DNA of 64,000 nucleotides from Rhyzopertha dominica (GCA_025024175.1 QCXZ01000041.1:7311786-7375785), one strand, 5' to 3'. Positions 37,884 to 49,910 are shown, numbered from the stretch's first letter. A program made the numbers and translations. Notes: generated from the sequence alone by a model not told the origin.

Positions 37884-39299
37884 AGGATATGTAAATGGGA
37901 ATAAATTGTACACAGATTTGATGAATATCGTTATTTTCTATCGAAAACAATATTATACAGAAAAAACAAAACAGAGAATATATTTTCACCCTAGGATAAT
38001 GGTTCTTGATATCTTTCATATTACGAAATCGATACTCTTGAAACAAGTTCCAAATCTGATGGGTAGGTGCTGGTAGCTTATATGAGAATGAGAATTATTT
38101 TTGCATACCTTTTATGGGAAAGTTGGTATATTATTTTTTTTGCACATAAAACGACTTATATGCTATTCTTGTATCAAAAAACAACATGCTATCCACAGAT
38201 AAGAATGTAAATACTAGTGCTTGTGTGCATCTTTTTTTGGAACCTTATTTACATTAAAACATGTATATTGATCATGAGATAGAAAGACGAGATATAGGGG
38301 CATTTAATATAAGTTTTTAATGTGCTCTGATAAAGTTTATAACAAGGAACAAGTGGTAGATGCATTATTTTTTTTTAAATTAAATACTGCTTTTCAGTTT
38401 CAATATAAATCAGATTTCCTACTTTCTTTGTGGCTGAAGAAGTCAGCTATACTTTTGGTTCTCTATACCCTAAGAAAAATCATATTTATTGGAGCTAACA
38501 ATTCTTGATTTTGTTGGTTTATATTAAAACACCTCTCCCTTCTCGCCATCTTGCCGTAAAAATAAAAGATAAAATGTGATTCGATTGCACATTACTTACA
38601 ATTATGTTACATTTAGGTTATTCGAATGAAAGCGATGTTTATTAATTACAAAATTGAAATTGAAAAACATCATCCTTATCCTCTACATCACAATAATTGG
38701 ATTTTCTTCTGGATCAGGCAAGTTTTCTCAAACCACTTCCAAGTTATTAAATATTAAATATACAGCAATAGCTCAAATTCATATATGTTTTAGAGGCACT
38801 AATCACCACTAAGTTCAACCTCGTCTAAGCATTCACAATCCCTTTTTAATCGTTCTAGTCCTAAATATAAAAAGTAACGTTGACGCAATTACCCCTGATT
38901 TGTGTGCAGAGTGCCGAAGCAGTTTGTTAAGCAGAACGTATATATTTTTTCTTCCAACAGCAAAAAATTGGTTTAAAAATAGATAAGCAATTAAGAAATA
39001 AATATATATATTAGACGCCAATCACGAATTTTATTATTTCTAGGATGGCATATATAACTTGTTGTACCACAAGTCTTTGTAATTGAAACGTAAATACACC
39101 TATAAACAGCGAAATAATAACATCAGCCATTATTTATAACAATGGAAAGAAGCGGTTATAATAGAATTGTGGGCATGTTTTGCCGACTTGCATGCCGTTT
39201 GCCGTAACGGATATTTAAATTCGGACTATCAACCAGTTTATGACAGGGACCGCAATGAGCCTATAAGCTCATATAGTGCTCATGTTGACAAATGGTGAA
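37884..39299. other. AT-rich, no gene recognised
   Basis: Frames of 62-84 codons show no domain. No repeat is identified. Confidence 0.45.
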
Positions 39300-39665
39300 T
39301 CAATTAGGTAGCTCGGAAAGAAACTGTCTCGCTCGATTTATCAGGTAATTCTAAAGATCGTTTCGACCTCAAACGATCATTATCAAAGAGATAACAGCGT
39401 TATACTAAACTCAGATGTGCAAAATTTTGCTTACGTTGCATATTTACAGGGGTTGTAAAGTAGCGTTGTAAAATCCTCTGCCCTGGATTATGAGGGCCGA
39501 CTTCCTAGTTTCGGCAAAGTCAAAGGCGTACTGGACGTGGGAATTTCTATTTGCGTATTTGCCAGTTGTGTTTTCTGATGCTGACCTTTTTTATTTCTAA
39601 AAGATCTAAAAGGTTTTGTTTTTTACTTTTCCTTTCGGAACAAAAGATTTTGATGTCGTTTTCGG
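39300..39665 (+). repeat. Terminal repeat of Penelope-like element, left arm
   Basis: This stretch matches the complement of 41065-41438 over almost its whole length, with shared anchors AGGGGTTGTAAAGTAGCG and GGCCGACTTCCTAGTTTCGG. It includes a perfect 8-bp hairpin GATCGTTT/AAACGATC at 39356-39378 next to a CTGAAGA-like box (CTAAAGA). The repeat is inverted relative to the other arm. Confidence 0.85.
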
Positions 39666-40800
39666 CAAAACCTGTTTTGCTTTTGTTTGAATATTTCGAC
39701 CAAGATTAGAGACAATAGCGAACCCATTCAACGTAAAATAACTTTGATATACGCAGATTTCCACAATATCCAATAGTTCAGTTTTCTGTTTGATAGGTGG
39801 CAGTTTTCTATTGAATTTTTAATAGTACACATAGAGGTATAGAAGTGAAAAGATTAGACAGATCTGAAGACACAAGAATAACATTATTTGGTACTGATAA
39901 TTCTTTTACTTTTTTCGCGAAACCTATTATGGAATTCTTTAAGCTGAATTTAGATTGGCATTCAATTGAACCTGTTAAAACATTTTTGGTAAATTTGCGT
40001 AATGGATCATTAATGTAAAAAACGACCGGTCTGAGAGTTGAATCTTTGGGAGTCCATATAGAATTGGTATACAGGGGTTCATCATTCTTAATTTGTACTT
40101 TTTTTCGTTTAATATCAAGTGTTACAAAGATTTTAAAATGCTAGTGACATCTTTTTGGATGTAGCCTGTGAGATCTGAATCAAACTTAGAAAAGCTTTTT
40201 GTATTCAACAAATCATTCAGTTTAGTTCGTATTCCTTTGTTTTTAATAAATAGTGAATTATCTGTACATTTTTGTTTTATGCTTTTTTTCGATTTCTACA
40301 TTTGATCCTTTATACGAATAACAACTTTGTATTCATTTGATATCGTATCTGCATCTGCGTACTTTTCATCTTTCGTATCTTCAGTTGACTTAGTCTAACG
40401 CTAATTCTGATTTCAAATTCTTTTTTAGACACTGGTAAAGTTGAGTTACATTTTAGACCTTCATTTAATTATTTTTGTTTTGCCTGTGTAAATTTGCATT
40501 CGTAAGGTTGACTAAACGATTATTGAATTTAAATTTGCACTGGGGATTAACCGAGTTGATTTTAATTCTATTTTCTATTTGCTGAGCAAATTAGCATTTG
40601 AACATCGCTATAGATGTCGTTAGTTATCTCATAAAAATTATGTTAAGCAGTTTTTATGTAATTATGTATCAATTAATTTTAAATGTTCACACGGATTTTG
40701 CTGACGTGTGTGCCACTTTCTGATTTCCAAATCGATCCAAATGGTTGTTGCTCGCTGTATGGCCCTTCTTTTACAAGTTATTGTTACACTTAATATGCAT
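39666..40800 (-). mobile_element. Penelope-like element RT region, truncated
   Basis: On the minus strand ILYGLPKIQL and TLRPVVFYIN (about 40020-40075, adjacent frames) are the Penelope RT fingers motif. SLKNSIIGFAKKVKELSVPN (about 39895-39955) and VILVSSDLSNLFTSIP (about 39840-39895) lead to box A with its Asp. Upstream, LNDLLNTKSFSKFDSDLTGY lies near 40145-40210. RT motifs downstream of box A and the GIY-YIG domain are missing where the left repeat begins. The element is broken by frameshifts and deletion. Confidence 0.8.
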
Positions 40801-41064
40801 ATAGCCTACTGTAAAACCATAAAACTTGTACTGCTTATTAAACCAAATAGGATTAGATCACATTTAGTTTAAGTAAAGTATCTTTGAAGAGAAATACCAA
40901 TTTACCCCACTGGCGGTTAGACTACAAAGAATGCCATACAATGCTAATATAAATGATAAATAACATATTTTCGCCCCAGCAAATTATTTTAAAGGTGTTA
41001 GTGTTTGCGTTAAAAATATAATAAATATATAATATAAAAAAATATAATAATCATTATACTTACA

Positions 41065-41438
41065 TAAAAACGACATTTCGAAAGGGAAGGTAAAAAAATA
41101 AACCTTTTGGAGCTTTTGAAAATAAAGCGGTCTGTATCAGAAAAAACATTTGGCAAATAAGGAAATAAAAATTCCCATGTCCACCACACCTTTGATCTTG
41201 CCGAAACTAGGAAGTCGGCCCTCAAAATGCAGGCCAGAGAATTTTACAACGCTACTTTACAACCCCTGTAAAATAGGGGACGTAAACAAAATTCTGCACA
41301 TCTGAGTTTAGTATAACGTTGTTATCTATTTGGTAATGTCCGTTTGAGGTCGAAGCGATCGTCAGAGTTATCTGATAAATCGAATGAAGTAAAGCACATA
41401 CATTTAATAGGCTTCAATCAGTTTTCAAGCTACCTAAA
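41065..41438 (-). repeat. Terminal repeat of Penelope-like element, right arm
   Basis: Inverted copy of 39300-39665. It has about 30 extra bases near its outer end and several small changes. A third, more diverged copy lies at 61310-61612. Confidence 0.85.
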
Positions 41439-43019
41439 TAGTTACGAGATAACTGCACAACAACACCTTGTAATGCTTTCCGTCCTAACATCGGAAAAAA
41501 TGTGCCCTTAAATTTAAATTTTCCTACAACAATCGCCAGTATCTCATTCATTACTAGCACTTGTATTTGGACAAACGTAAAATTGCTCTTTCAGTGTTCC
41601 AACACAGACGCCAAAGAACTATTTTTACGTGCGTCTCATTGAAAGTAATGCGCCTTTGGTGCATAAAACCGAAAACTAACTTCTAAACCAGCGTTATGAA
41701 ATGCTCACTCTATGTAGAACAGAATCATTAGGAAATTACTGTAAGCACTGAGCGCGTTTAATTTTGCGCTAAACGAAAAGCTTTAGATGGTGCACACGTT
41801 GAGACTTTCTAACTACTTAGATTAGAAACGAATTGAAGGTTTTACATGTAGTTTGCTTTCAGTTTAACTATTCCGCGAGTCTTCAAATTTCACCGCTACT
41901 TACTTAATAACGATGACTTAACGAATACCTATTAAGTCCACAGAAGCTCTGCTTATAATCATTTTACTAAGATATTGTTTGTCGGTCATTTATTATTACA
42001 TACAGTAGTAATTTCACAATGATTTATGCAGTGTAGTTACGCTGTTTCCACCAAATAATTCGAATGCACAGTTTTCTCATTTCAGTACTACTATACTATA
42101 GTATCAAACTAGCAAATATTTTAGTGTAATACGTGAGCATGATGTAATGTAAAAATGGCGTTCAATTCCCTTTAATTGTTCTTAAATAGCAATTTTTTCG
42201 TTTATTTTAAACAATTTTATATTAAAAAATGTTTGGATTTCAAGTTAATGCTTCGATACTTTAATTATAAAAATAAAATTATTACCCGAGACGAATAAGT
42301 GTATTCGATATGATTGCCCTTTTTTGCAAATGCCTAAAATACTGAGATCCTGTCTAAATCATCTCATAATTTTTTAACCTTTCTTCTATATAATAATGTA
42401 TTTACTAAGTGATTTCGCTGTGGAAAATGAAAGCTGCAAGAGAATTCATATGCCCTCTCAAAACAACTACTGATAATATGAATCTTTGTTTTTGGGCAGC
42501 TTTTGTTTTAAACACGCTTATGCAGATGTTCTATCTGGCTGCGTATGCTTTGCGCTTTTTGATGAACTCCTATCCTATTTATGCATTACTGTTTCAGCCT
42601 CGTTTCGTGAGAAATTAAGCGCCAATTTTTTAAAATAAACTGTAGTAAAAGGCTATCGCATCATAAAAAAAACATAGCACCGAAAACACTATAAACATGT
42701 GCTACGACAAAGGCCTGCTTATTCTTTTTAATACTTCTTATACATTTTCAATCAATATTTATACAAAAATGCTTAACGCGACCCATAAAAGAGCATAAAT
42801 CTCGCTAACTTTCCAAAATACAACGTAACCAGCAAGTACGCATAATTGCCAGATTTCCTGGATGCCATTCTGAGTGCAGTCTCGACCGGTCATGTATATA
42901 CCGAATGCGATGGTCGCGCCAACTACAGAAGACTGCGCTGAACTAGGCAATATACAAAGAGTCGGGGTTGGTGCAAAATAACGTCCGGCTAAATTTCGCT
43001 TCATTGGATGGAGAACACC
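41439..43019. other. No gene recognised
   Basis: Frames of 69-81 codons (42409-42618 plus, 42759-43004 minus) are unrecognised. About 42830-43000 is CpG-richer and may belong to the GGCATCC locus that follows. Confidence 0.4.
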
Positions 43020-43143
43020 CCATAGTAGCCGACTTTAAAATATTTCATGTGAGTCAAGGTGGCATCCGTATATCGGATGCCACCTTACCACGGACGCCAA
43101 CTTTACCGCGATTTTAACATGGGAGGATGCCAACTTGTGCGCG

Positions 43144-43145
<2 letters not shown>
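43020..43145. repeat. GGCATCC-box cluster, second locus
   Basis: Read from the microsatellite outward on the minus strand, GTTGGCATCC, GTTGGCGTCC and GGTGGCATCC follow one another at roughly 25-30 base intervals. The last forms the palindrome annotated at 43056-43086. The layout mirrors 35448-35745. Confidence 0.5.
43056..43086. repeat. Perfect palindrome, 13-bp arms
   Basis: AAGGTGGCATCCG, a TATAT loop, then CGGATGCCACCTT. The arms pair without mismatch. Confidence 0.9.

Positions 43146-43232
<87 letters not shown>
43146..43232. repeat. Compound microsatellite (AT)n(AG)n
   Basis: About 47 bases of AT repeat are followed by about 40 bases of AG repeat. Confidence 0.97.
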
Positions 43233-43236
<4 letters not shown>

Positions 43237-43933
43237 CGTCATAAGGCCAAAAAGTTTTTTTCTGGGACCGTATGCGAAACTGAACATATAGTTTTATATC
43301 AGCCAATTCACAGTTTTATCGTCTTTCAAAGCATGTCAAGCCATGGGTTGTAACCCATGGTTACAAAGTTGTCTGAACATGATTAATTTCAGGCATACCT
43401 ACATAAATACAAATGGTAACAAGTAAAACAACGAAGCAATCTTTTATTGGCGGTGCCGTGATAAAATATTGCAAGTTGTTAAAAGCTGACATGATATTTT
43501 CTAATAATAATGAAAACAGTACATACAAGTTGCTAATGTAAGTGTGTGCTTAATTTTTTCACAGACACAGACTATCCTTTTATTTGTATTGAACAGGCTG
43601 GAGGCCTAATATACCGATCAAATTAATAAAAATCAGTTCTGATACATGCAAAGCCTGCTTCCATAGCGTTTATTTTAAAACACGAATTTACACAAAAATT
43701 TTTTATCAACTCGTATAATACAAATAGACAAAAAAGTGTGTGGTTGCCAGTAATAAAAATAATTGGCAAAGAAGCTTTTGTTAAGGATATTTTTTTGCAA
43801 AGTTGCTATTTACAGAAATAAGCCTGCTATTGCATACTTTGGTTAAACCAGTTACATGAATGAACCGAAAAATGCATAGACACGCATCATATCTTCCCGC
43901 TCTAGGCATATATGCGGCTACAGAGATCCATAG
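43233..43933. other. No gene recognised
   Basis: AT-rich, with no frame or repeat of note. Confidence 0.5.
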
Positions 43934-44079
43934 GGCCGGTTTCTCTTCTCTATTTTAAGCTAAAATTAATTCTGTTTTTAAAATCTAGGCCAATCACATA
44001 CCCCAATTTAAGGTGTTATCATGATTACTGGGTTGATTTTAGCTAATATCAACTTTAACAAAGAGAATAGAAACCGACC
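43934..44079 (+). mobile_element. 146-bp inverted-repeat element, family copy 2
   Basis: Starts GGCCGGTTTCTCTTCTC and ends with the near-complement AGAATAGAAACCGACC. Its length and internal GTTGATTTTAGCT block match the copy at 32320-32467 in opposite orientation. Confidence 0.8.
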
Positions 44080-44189
44080 AATTATGTTTAATTTGCATTT
44101 ATTATTGCCACGATAACTATAATTATAAATACATATTTATTTAGTACAATGTTAGCCAAACTGTAATAAACTAACATATGGAAAATAGA

Positions 44190-44362
44190 TAGCAATTTCA
44201 ACTGTCAGCAATGAACTGAAACGATAACAAAGCCATCTAGCTAACTTAATGGGTACTATTTACTTCCTAAAGGAAGTGACCTACACTGATGAGCTGTAAT
44301 GACAGCGAAATAGATCTATCTGTAGTTGGTTGCGGTGTAGACAGCGTAGCATAGACATGCAT
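44190..44362 (+). mobile_element. Hammerhead-bearing interspersed repeat, copy A
   Basis: Shares several blocks in the same order with 49695-49910: GCCATCTAGC-like sequence, CTTCCTAAAG, the ribozyme core, and ATCTATCTGTAGTTGGTTG. An ACTTCC/GGAAGT hairpin precedes the ribozyme. It has no coding capacity. Small size plus a type I hammerhead recalls animal retrozymes, which are non-autonomous RNAs thought to depend on Penelope-like elements. The family assignment is inference. Confidence 0.6.
44281..44325 (+). ncRNA. Type I hammerhead ribozyme, consensus intact
   Basis: Stem I is CTACA (44281-44285) with TGTAG (44321-44325). The core box CTGATGA is at 44286-44292. Stem II is GCTGT/ACAGC around loop AATG (44293-44306). 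GAAA is at 44307-44310. Stem III is three pairs (A-T, T-A, A-T) around loop GATC. The cleavage triplet is ATC, with the cut predicted after 44320. Every invariant core base is present and all stems pair without mismatch. Self-cleavage is expected if transcribed but is not shown here. Confidence 0.85.
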
Positions 44363-45640
44363 TTTTAAACTAACATATAGTTTCCCATTGTTCATTGCAT
44401 GTTTAGTGGATCGGGATGAAAGTAAATCATCCATACAGACTGACATGATAACATTTTAAATGCAAAACGAAGTATATAGTACCGATCGCTAAGAAGTAGA
44501 GAGTATATGGAGTACATAGAGAGTACACAAAAAGTATACCCATCCATGTAATATGTATATACCTAAATAGTTTGATAATAAATTGCCTTAGTATGGTGTA
44601 TTAGTTTTTCATTGCGTCATAATTATGTTGCATCTTAAAATCTAGGTTAAACATCACGGTTATTACACTAAACGAGTCTTTGGTCTTTTGGAATATACTG
44701 CTTCAAGCCCCAGATCTTTATAAATTTCGCCAAATCCATCGTATGCGAGACATCTACGAGTAACATACGTATGTCCCTACTACATTGTTAAAAATCACCA
44801 CCTTTTATTTACGAAAGGCGTATAAACAACTGAAATGTATGTGAGTCAAATGTATTTATTTTCAATCCAAGAACTTTAGTTGAAGTAAGCATATCAGTTT
44901 AAAATTAAAGCAATTAAATGTTCCATGATCCAAAAGTGTTTTACACGAAGCAAAAAATTAATTAAATGCAAGAGAAGTAGAATGTGCAATTCAACAGAAC
45001 TCAGCTTGTAACAAAAATTGTATTTTGTCTCCGTGAGATAATTGTCTTCAATATAAACAAATTTCTAAAATAAAATTGTGCATGGTTGCAAAAAGAAAGC
45101 TATTATTTAAACAAATATTTTTAGGTGTGCACGTTTTTACGGTATACTTATAAAATCTTTCTAGCTGTTTATGCGTTTAATATAACAGTAGTTCAAGAAT
45201 ATAGTCAACAAAACACCTTCAAGATAGTAATGTAATGTTCTCATATGTCCATATTTGTTTGCAATCGAAATTTTCTTAATTTAGTCCACCAAAATGTTAC
45301 AATAAGTTTGCAATGTAAAAACTGACTTTGTGTTGTCCAGAAATGCTCAGTTCCGAATTGGCCTTGCCCTTTACGGGCAGAAGTCGCACAGGCATCCTTA
45401 ACGACTTGTTGATTCATGAGGTAGGCAATGCCAGCAAGCCATAAACCAACTTTTTAACAAGTGCCGTACACCACGAGGAATCTAACAGTCACCACAATGA
45501 TGGCGTATTTCTTATTTACCAGCAAATTGTATTTTAAATTAACCTTTGAATCACAAATTGAAGAGAAGGCAATAAAAATGCAGATGTAACAGCCATGAAA
45601 ATGTAAAGCAGCCACCGTGAGAAGGAAAAACTAGACACGC
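44363..45640. other. No gene recognised
   Basis: AT-rich, with a short run of GAGAGTA-type near-repeats at 44500-44530. No coding frame. Confidence 0.45.
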
Positions 45641-46020
45641 TTCATTAAATAATTTAGTTGAGAAAAAGGCTCCTCCTATGCCCGATAAGTAGAGTGAATT
45701 CAATTTACTTTTTTTCGGCACGGCACTGTTTATCCGCCTTGAACGGCGATTTAAATATTTTCATCGCGCTAGCGGTCGACGGTTTCCCTGTTTACCAACA
45801 GGTAGCAAAAAAAACGGTTAATGGAGAGCATTTTTGCTCGGAAATTTTAGCAAACGATGCATAAAACGAAAACGATTGCGTAACAGAACGAATAATTCGT
45901 ATACCGTTTAAAAAAATCCCGTGCAGTTAACCAAGTGGTAAAAATAAATCGATTAGACAATCGAAAATTTTTGTCGGGAGAAAGAAACGTTTTATAATAT
46001 GTTCGGGCAAAAACGACAGT
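45641..46020. promoter_or_regulatory. CpG-richer block, candidate regulatory sequence
   Basis: CpG-frequent unique sequence with A-rich spacers and TTTATT/CATAAA cores. The 68-codon plus frame (45658-45864) is unrecognised. Inference from composition. Confidence 0.25.
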
Positions 46021-46559
46021 TACGCTTTCTTATGTGATGTGTTGAATACTCGACCGGACAGAAAGACATTTCGTTATGCAATCTCGCTGACCCGCAAGTT
46101 AAGAAGGTGACATAGCAAAATCTTAATACCTACAAAAGGAGCAAAATGTCAAGAAATAATTTTTTTATAATTGGAAACATACATTCTATATATATTGCCA
46201 AAATGTATGATAACTGGGCTGTAGAAACTATAAAATAATAATGCAATGTATAATTTGTAAAAGATTATATCTATCGTTATCTGAAAAGTATCAAAGATAT
46301 TTATGTGACATAATTTACTTAAGTTTAGACATTCACTGGAAAATATATAGCTTTATAAGTTGTATTTAACATACAATGTTTTATGCCTTTTTGCTGCTAA
46401 ATTGCCAGTTAATAATAATCCTAATGGAGAAAACTTTAGCAAACTATTTCTTTTGGCTCAGTCCTACGTATTTTTCGCTTACAAAAGGTATAGGTTTATG
46501 CTTGGGATGGTTCTTTAGTCAGGCCTTTACCTATTTAAAACCTTAAGGTTTAGGCGCTA
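46021..46559. other. No gene recognised
   Basis: It could include the distal part of the BEL/Pao element. I see no motif. Confidence 0.4.
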
Positions 46560-47561
46560 GTCTTCTTTTTAAGTTCTTTTCGCGATTTTCTTGTTAGTAC
46601 GTTCAATTGTCTACATTTTTCGGTTCATGCTCCTTTTTTATTAGATTACTAGTTGTAGAGCTACAACAGTTTTTACCGATAATCCATTTTGGCCATTTTT
46701 TACACATTTCTATACCACCTTCGAAGTGCCTTTTTAACGTGACATCTTCGGCAGTGACAGTCCACGAAGCATTCATTATTCAGGTTGAGATAATATTAAA
46801 ATTTTTAAAATGGTTCTGGTTGCTCAGAATCAATTTATTTCGAAGCAAACTATAACGTTCAAAATAATCCATACCACCATAAACCAACGCTGTTTGAGGT
46901 ATAATGACTTTTTTTAGTCTAGCTTACTCATCAGTTGTATCCTATAGAACACACAGTTCTTCTCCAAATTCTTTATGGCCCTTCTTGTTTGCAAAATCCA
47001 GAATGCATTTCTCATAATACTATTTTAGTAGAGGCTTTGTTATTTTCTTATTGCTTCTTGAGGACCAGTTACGGTTCCATTACAAAGTATGCTTTTTATG
47101 TATTCATAAAAATAAAACACATCTTTTCCGCCTCTTCTACATCCTATCTGGTTTGTTTGTTTTCATCGTTCTAAGTAATGAATAATCTTAAGAAACATTG
47201 TTATGCTTTATATAGAAATGAAGGAAGCTTACCTATGTTTGGTAGGATACTAAAATATTTTTTTTGCTTCCAGATCCTACTATAGATTTCCAACATTGTC
47301 CGTAATTTCTTTTGATCAGAGTTTTCTAACAAGATATAAAAAGCTCGGCGCTGTAAACCATCTAGATATTAGTGTTAGGTTTACATTTGTTTCTGTAAGA
47401 TTTCTTTTTGTGGGCGTTTAATTTCATTATTAAAGATCAGTTCTTTCAAGAATTTTTCGCACTCAGTGCGCTGCAAGAGTCTTGAAGCTACTAGGATTTG
47501 ATTATATGCATCACAAAACTGTCCACAAAAATATATTATCATTTACCACAAAATGTGCTTA

Positions 47562-49006
47562 TACAGGATGTTTCACAAATGATAATGACCCTGACGAAAT
47601 TAAAAATGCAACCCAAAATATATGTTTGCAGAGGTAACATTGATAATTGTTCATCGTCTTACAAAAATATAAAACGTAGAGAGCGTAAATTTTGACATAA
47701 ACTTCAATCATTTGCTTTAAGTAAATTCGGTATTATAAAACAAATTTTATTTTTGAAAAATGTTTATTCAATAACATTAATGTAATAAATGCTCAAAATG
47801 TCGCCCTCCACTTTTTTCACAAGCTTGAATTCGTGCCCAAAGCGATCTTTTAACATGCATTAACATTTCTGAAGTGATGGATCTACATGCATTACGTATT
47901 TTATTTTTTAAATGTTTCTCACTTTCAATTGCTGTTTGGTATACTTGCTCTTTTACCATTTCCCACAGAAAAAAAAATCCAAAGAAGTAAGGTCCGGGCT
48001 TCTCGGTGGCCAATGATTAATAGAACCTCTTCCTATCCATCGGTTAGGCAAAACCAAATCAAGGTGATTTTGCACTATTCTATGATAATGCGCAGGTGTC
48101 CCATCTTGTTGGAATCATAGATCTTGTCTTACTTGTAAATTTACATTTTGGAGAAGTACCGGAAAATGTTACTTAAAAAATTTAGATAAGTATTGCAGTT
48201 TAAACTATCGCGAAAAAAATAAGGCCCCACAAGTTGTTCTCCAATATTCCACACCAGACATTCGTAGAATAGATAATTTGAAAATGTCCTTCTCGAATCC
48301 AACGTGGATTTTCTTGCGCATAATAATGCATGTTATGTTTGTTCACTCCACCATTATCAGAAAATCTTGCTTCATCTGAAAAGCAAATATTGTCATAAAA
48401 TCTCACATTCAAACTTTGGTGTTCCCGAAAAAAGTTACAAAAAGCCAGTCTTTTAGGATAATCTGTCTCCTTTAAGGCCTGAACCAATTGCTTGTGATAC
48501 GGATGAAATTGGTTGCCTTTAATTATTCGGTGTACTGAAGACAGGCTAATACCGGTTACTCTTGAGACTACCTTTTGATCAATTTGAGGATATTCGTCAA
48601 TCATTTCCAATACTCTAATTTCATTGTCAGGGCCTGTTGCTGTTTTTTTCCTTTGACTTGTTCAGTGGTGGCCAGTTTGTCCTTAAAGTCAATTCAAGTC
48701 TCTTGAAAATTGTATCGGTAGGAGCTCCTCTATTTGGAAAACGTTGTCTTTATAAACGGGCAGCAGCGGAAACATTTTTCTTGCATTCGCCATAAATCAA
48801 AATCATATCTGTTTTTTTCATCAATTGAATACATAGTGACTTTAAATAAATACAGTGACAGGAACTATAGCGCATAGCCGTCATGAATTCCCAATTTATT
48901 TTTAAAATAATACTATTATGTAAAANAACCACATTGGCTATGAGAATGTATTTTGGATTGCATTTTTAATTTCGTCAGGTCATTATCATTCGTGAAACAT
49001 CCTGTA
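47562..49006 (-). mobile_element. Tc1/mariner-superfamily element (DUF4817 type), end to end
   Basis: Inverted ends of about 52 bases begin TACAGGATGTTTCAC on both sides and are nearly identical. Each is flanked by TA (47560-47561 and 49007-49008), the target duplication expected of this superfamily. The 1445-bp interior holds one transposase-like gene on the minus strand, now broken. It sits within the pol of a BEL/Pao element whose motifs resume on both sides, so it is the younger insertion. Confidence 0.92.
47777..48834 (-). pseudogene. Broken DDE transposase of the Tc1/mariner element
   Basis: From an ATG at 48834 the product would be about 350 residues, the family's usual size. YGECKKNVSAAARLY (about 48760-48810) is the DUF4817 helix-turn-helix start. 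The longest intact frame (48200-48610) holds SVHRIIKGNQFHPYH and FSDEARF, with the first catalytic Asp, then KHNMHYYAQENPRW. The second Asp region is in a shifted frame near 48090. The third, before FFFLWEMVKEQVY (about 47920-47975), has lost its SPDL-type Asp. At least three frame breaks and an ambiguous base (48906) are present. It is not functional. Confidence 0.85.
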
Positions 49007-49694
49007 TAATACTATTTGCTGGTCGACATCTCAGTACTGCTACCTGAAGCTCTAAACGTAGAGTAGATACAGGTTTTACCGAATTTACTTGAATTTTTAA
49101 CATTAGAAGCGAAATCTGTACATCATCACTACTTTGAAAACGATTGCATGTTACACATCTAAAAGCTCTGTCGCTACTATCGCAAAAATGTGTGTATACA
49201 AACCGAAGGAATTTGATTTCTTGGGACACACATCTTTTAAGAATTTTAATTTTGATATCCAGTATCATAATGCTTTTACTTATCCTGGTCACATTTCTTA
49301 ATGCTAAATCAATCCACTTCTCCACAAATCTGCAATAACATAAAATCCTAAGAGGCCTAGAGGACCATAAATTGACATAATTACTTTAAAACTTTAAATT
49401 TTGTTTAATTAAATGTTGTTAGCTGTTGCAATTCTTACATCAATATTACTATTTGGGTACTATTTCAAACCTAGAATTCTTTCCTTAGCTATGAAGATAT
49501 GTTCTCTTATTAGAATGTCTTTAGCATTTCTTAGTAGTTGAGCGGAGTTAGTGTTAAGTAATTTTTTGCTATTGCTTGCCCTCAGATTTATTTGGTGAAC
49601 ACGGATTACTTCCTTAATAAGCTTTACAGTATTTTCTGTGAAGTTTGTACATTCCAGGTAATAATAATTAAGTAATTAGTAGAAAAGCAGATGC

Positions 49695-49910
49695 AGTGCC
49701 ATCTATTAGCAATAAACTGACATGATGACAACGCCACCTAGCCGCCATATCTTCCTAAAGAAAGTAAACTGTATTTTGCCAACAATAACAATATTTTGGC
49801 ATACTACGCCATGCTGTTTGCACTAGAAGTAAACTACTGTTGAGCTATAATATTAGCAAAAGCGATCTATCTGTAGTTGGTTGTGGTACCGATGGCATAG
49901 AATGGCAGTT
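49695..49910 (+). mobile_element. Hammerhead-bearing interspersed repeat, copy B (decayed)
   Basis: Same block order as copy A at 44190-44362 plus about 60 extra bases between two AGTAAACT direct repeats. The ribozyme core has decayed: CTGATGA reads TGTTGA after CTAC, stem II still pairs (GCTA/TAGC), and GAAA reads AAAA. It interrupts the BEL/Pao RT region. Confidence 0.65.

Noticed and set aside
43103..43353. Overlapping frames across the AT/AG microsatellite
   Set aside because: Low-complexity artefacts (Ile-Tyr, Arg-Glu and Leu-Ser runs).
46607..47174. Possible piggyBac-like transposase on the minus strand
   Set aside because: A GGMDYFERY stretch first suggested piggyBac, but order, strand and continuity with BEL/Pao pol on both sides of the Tc1 insertion explain it better.
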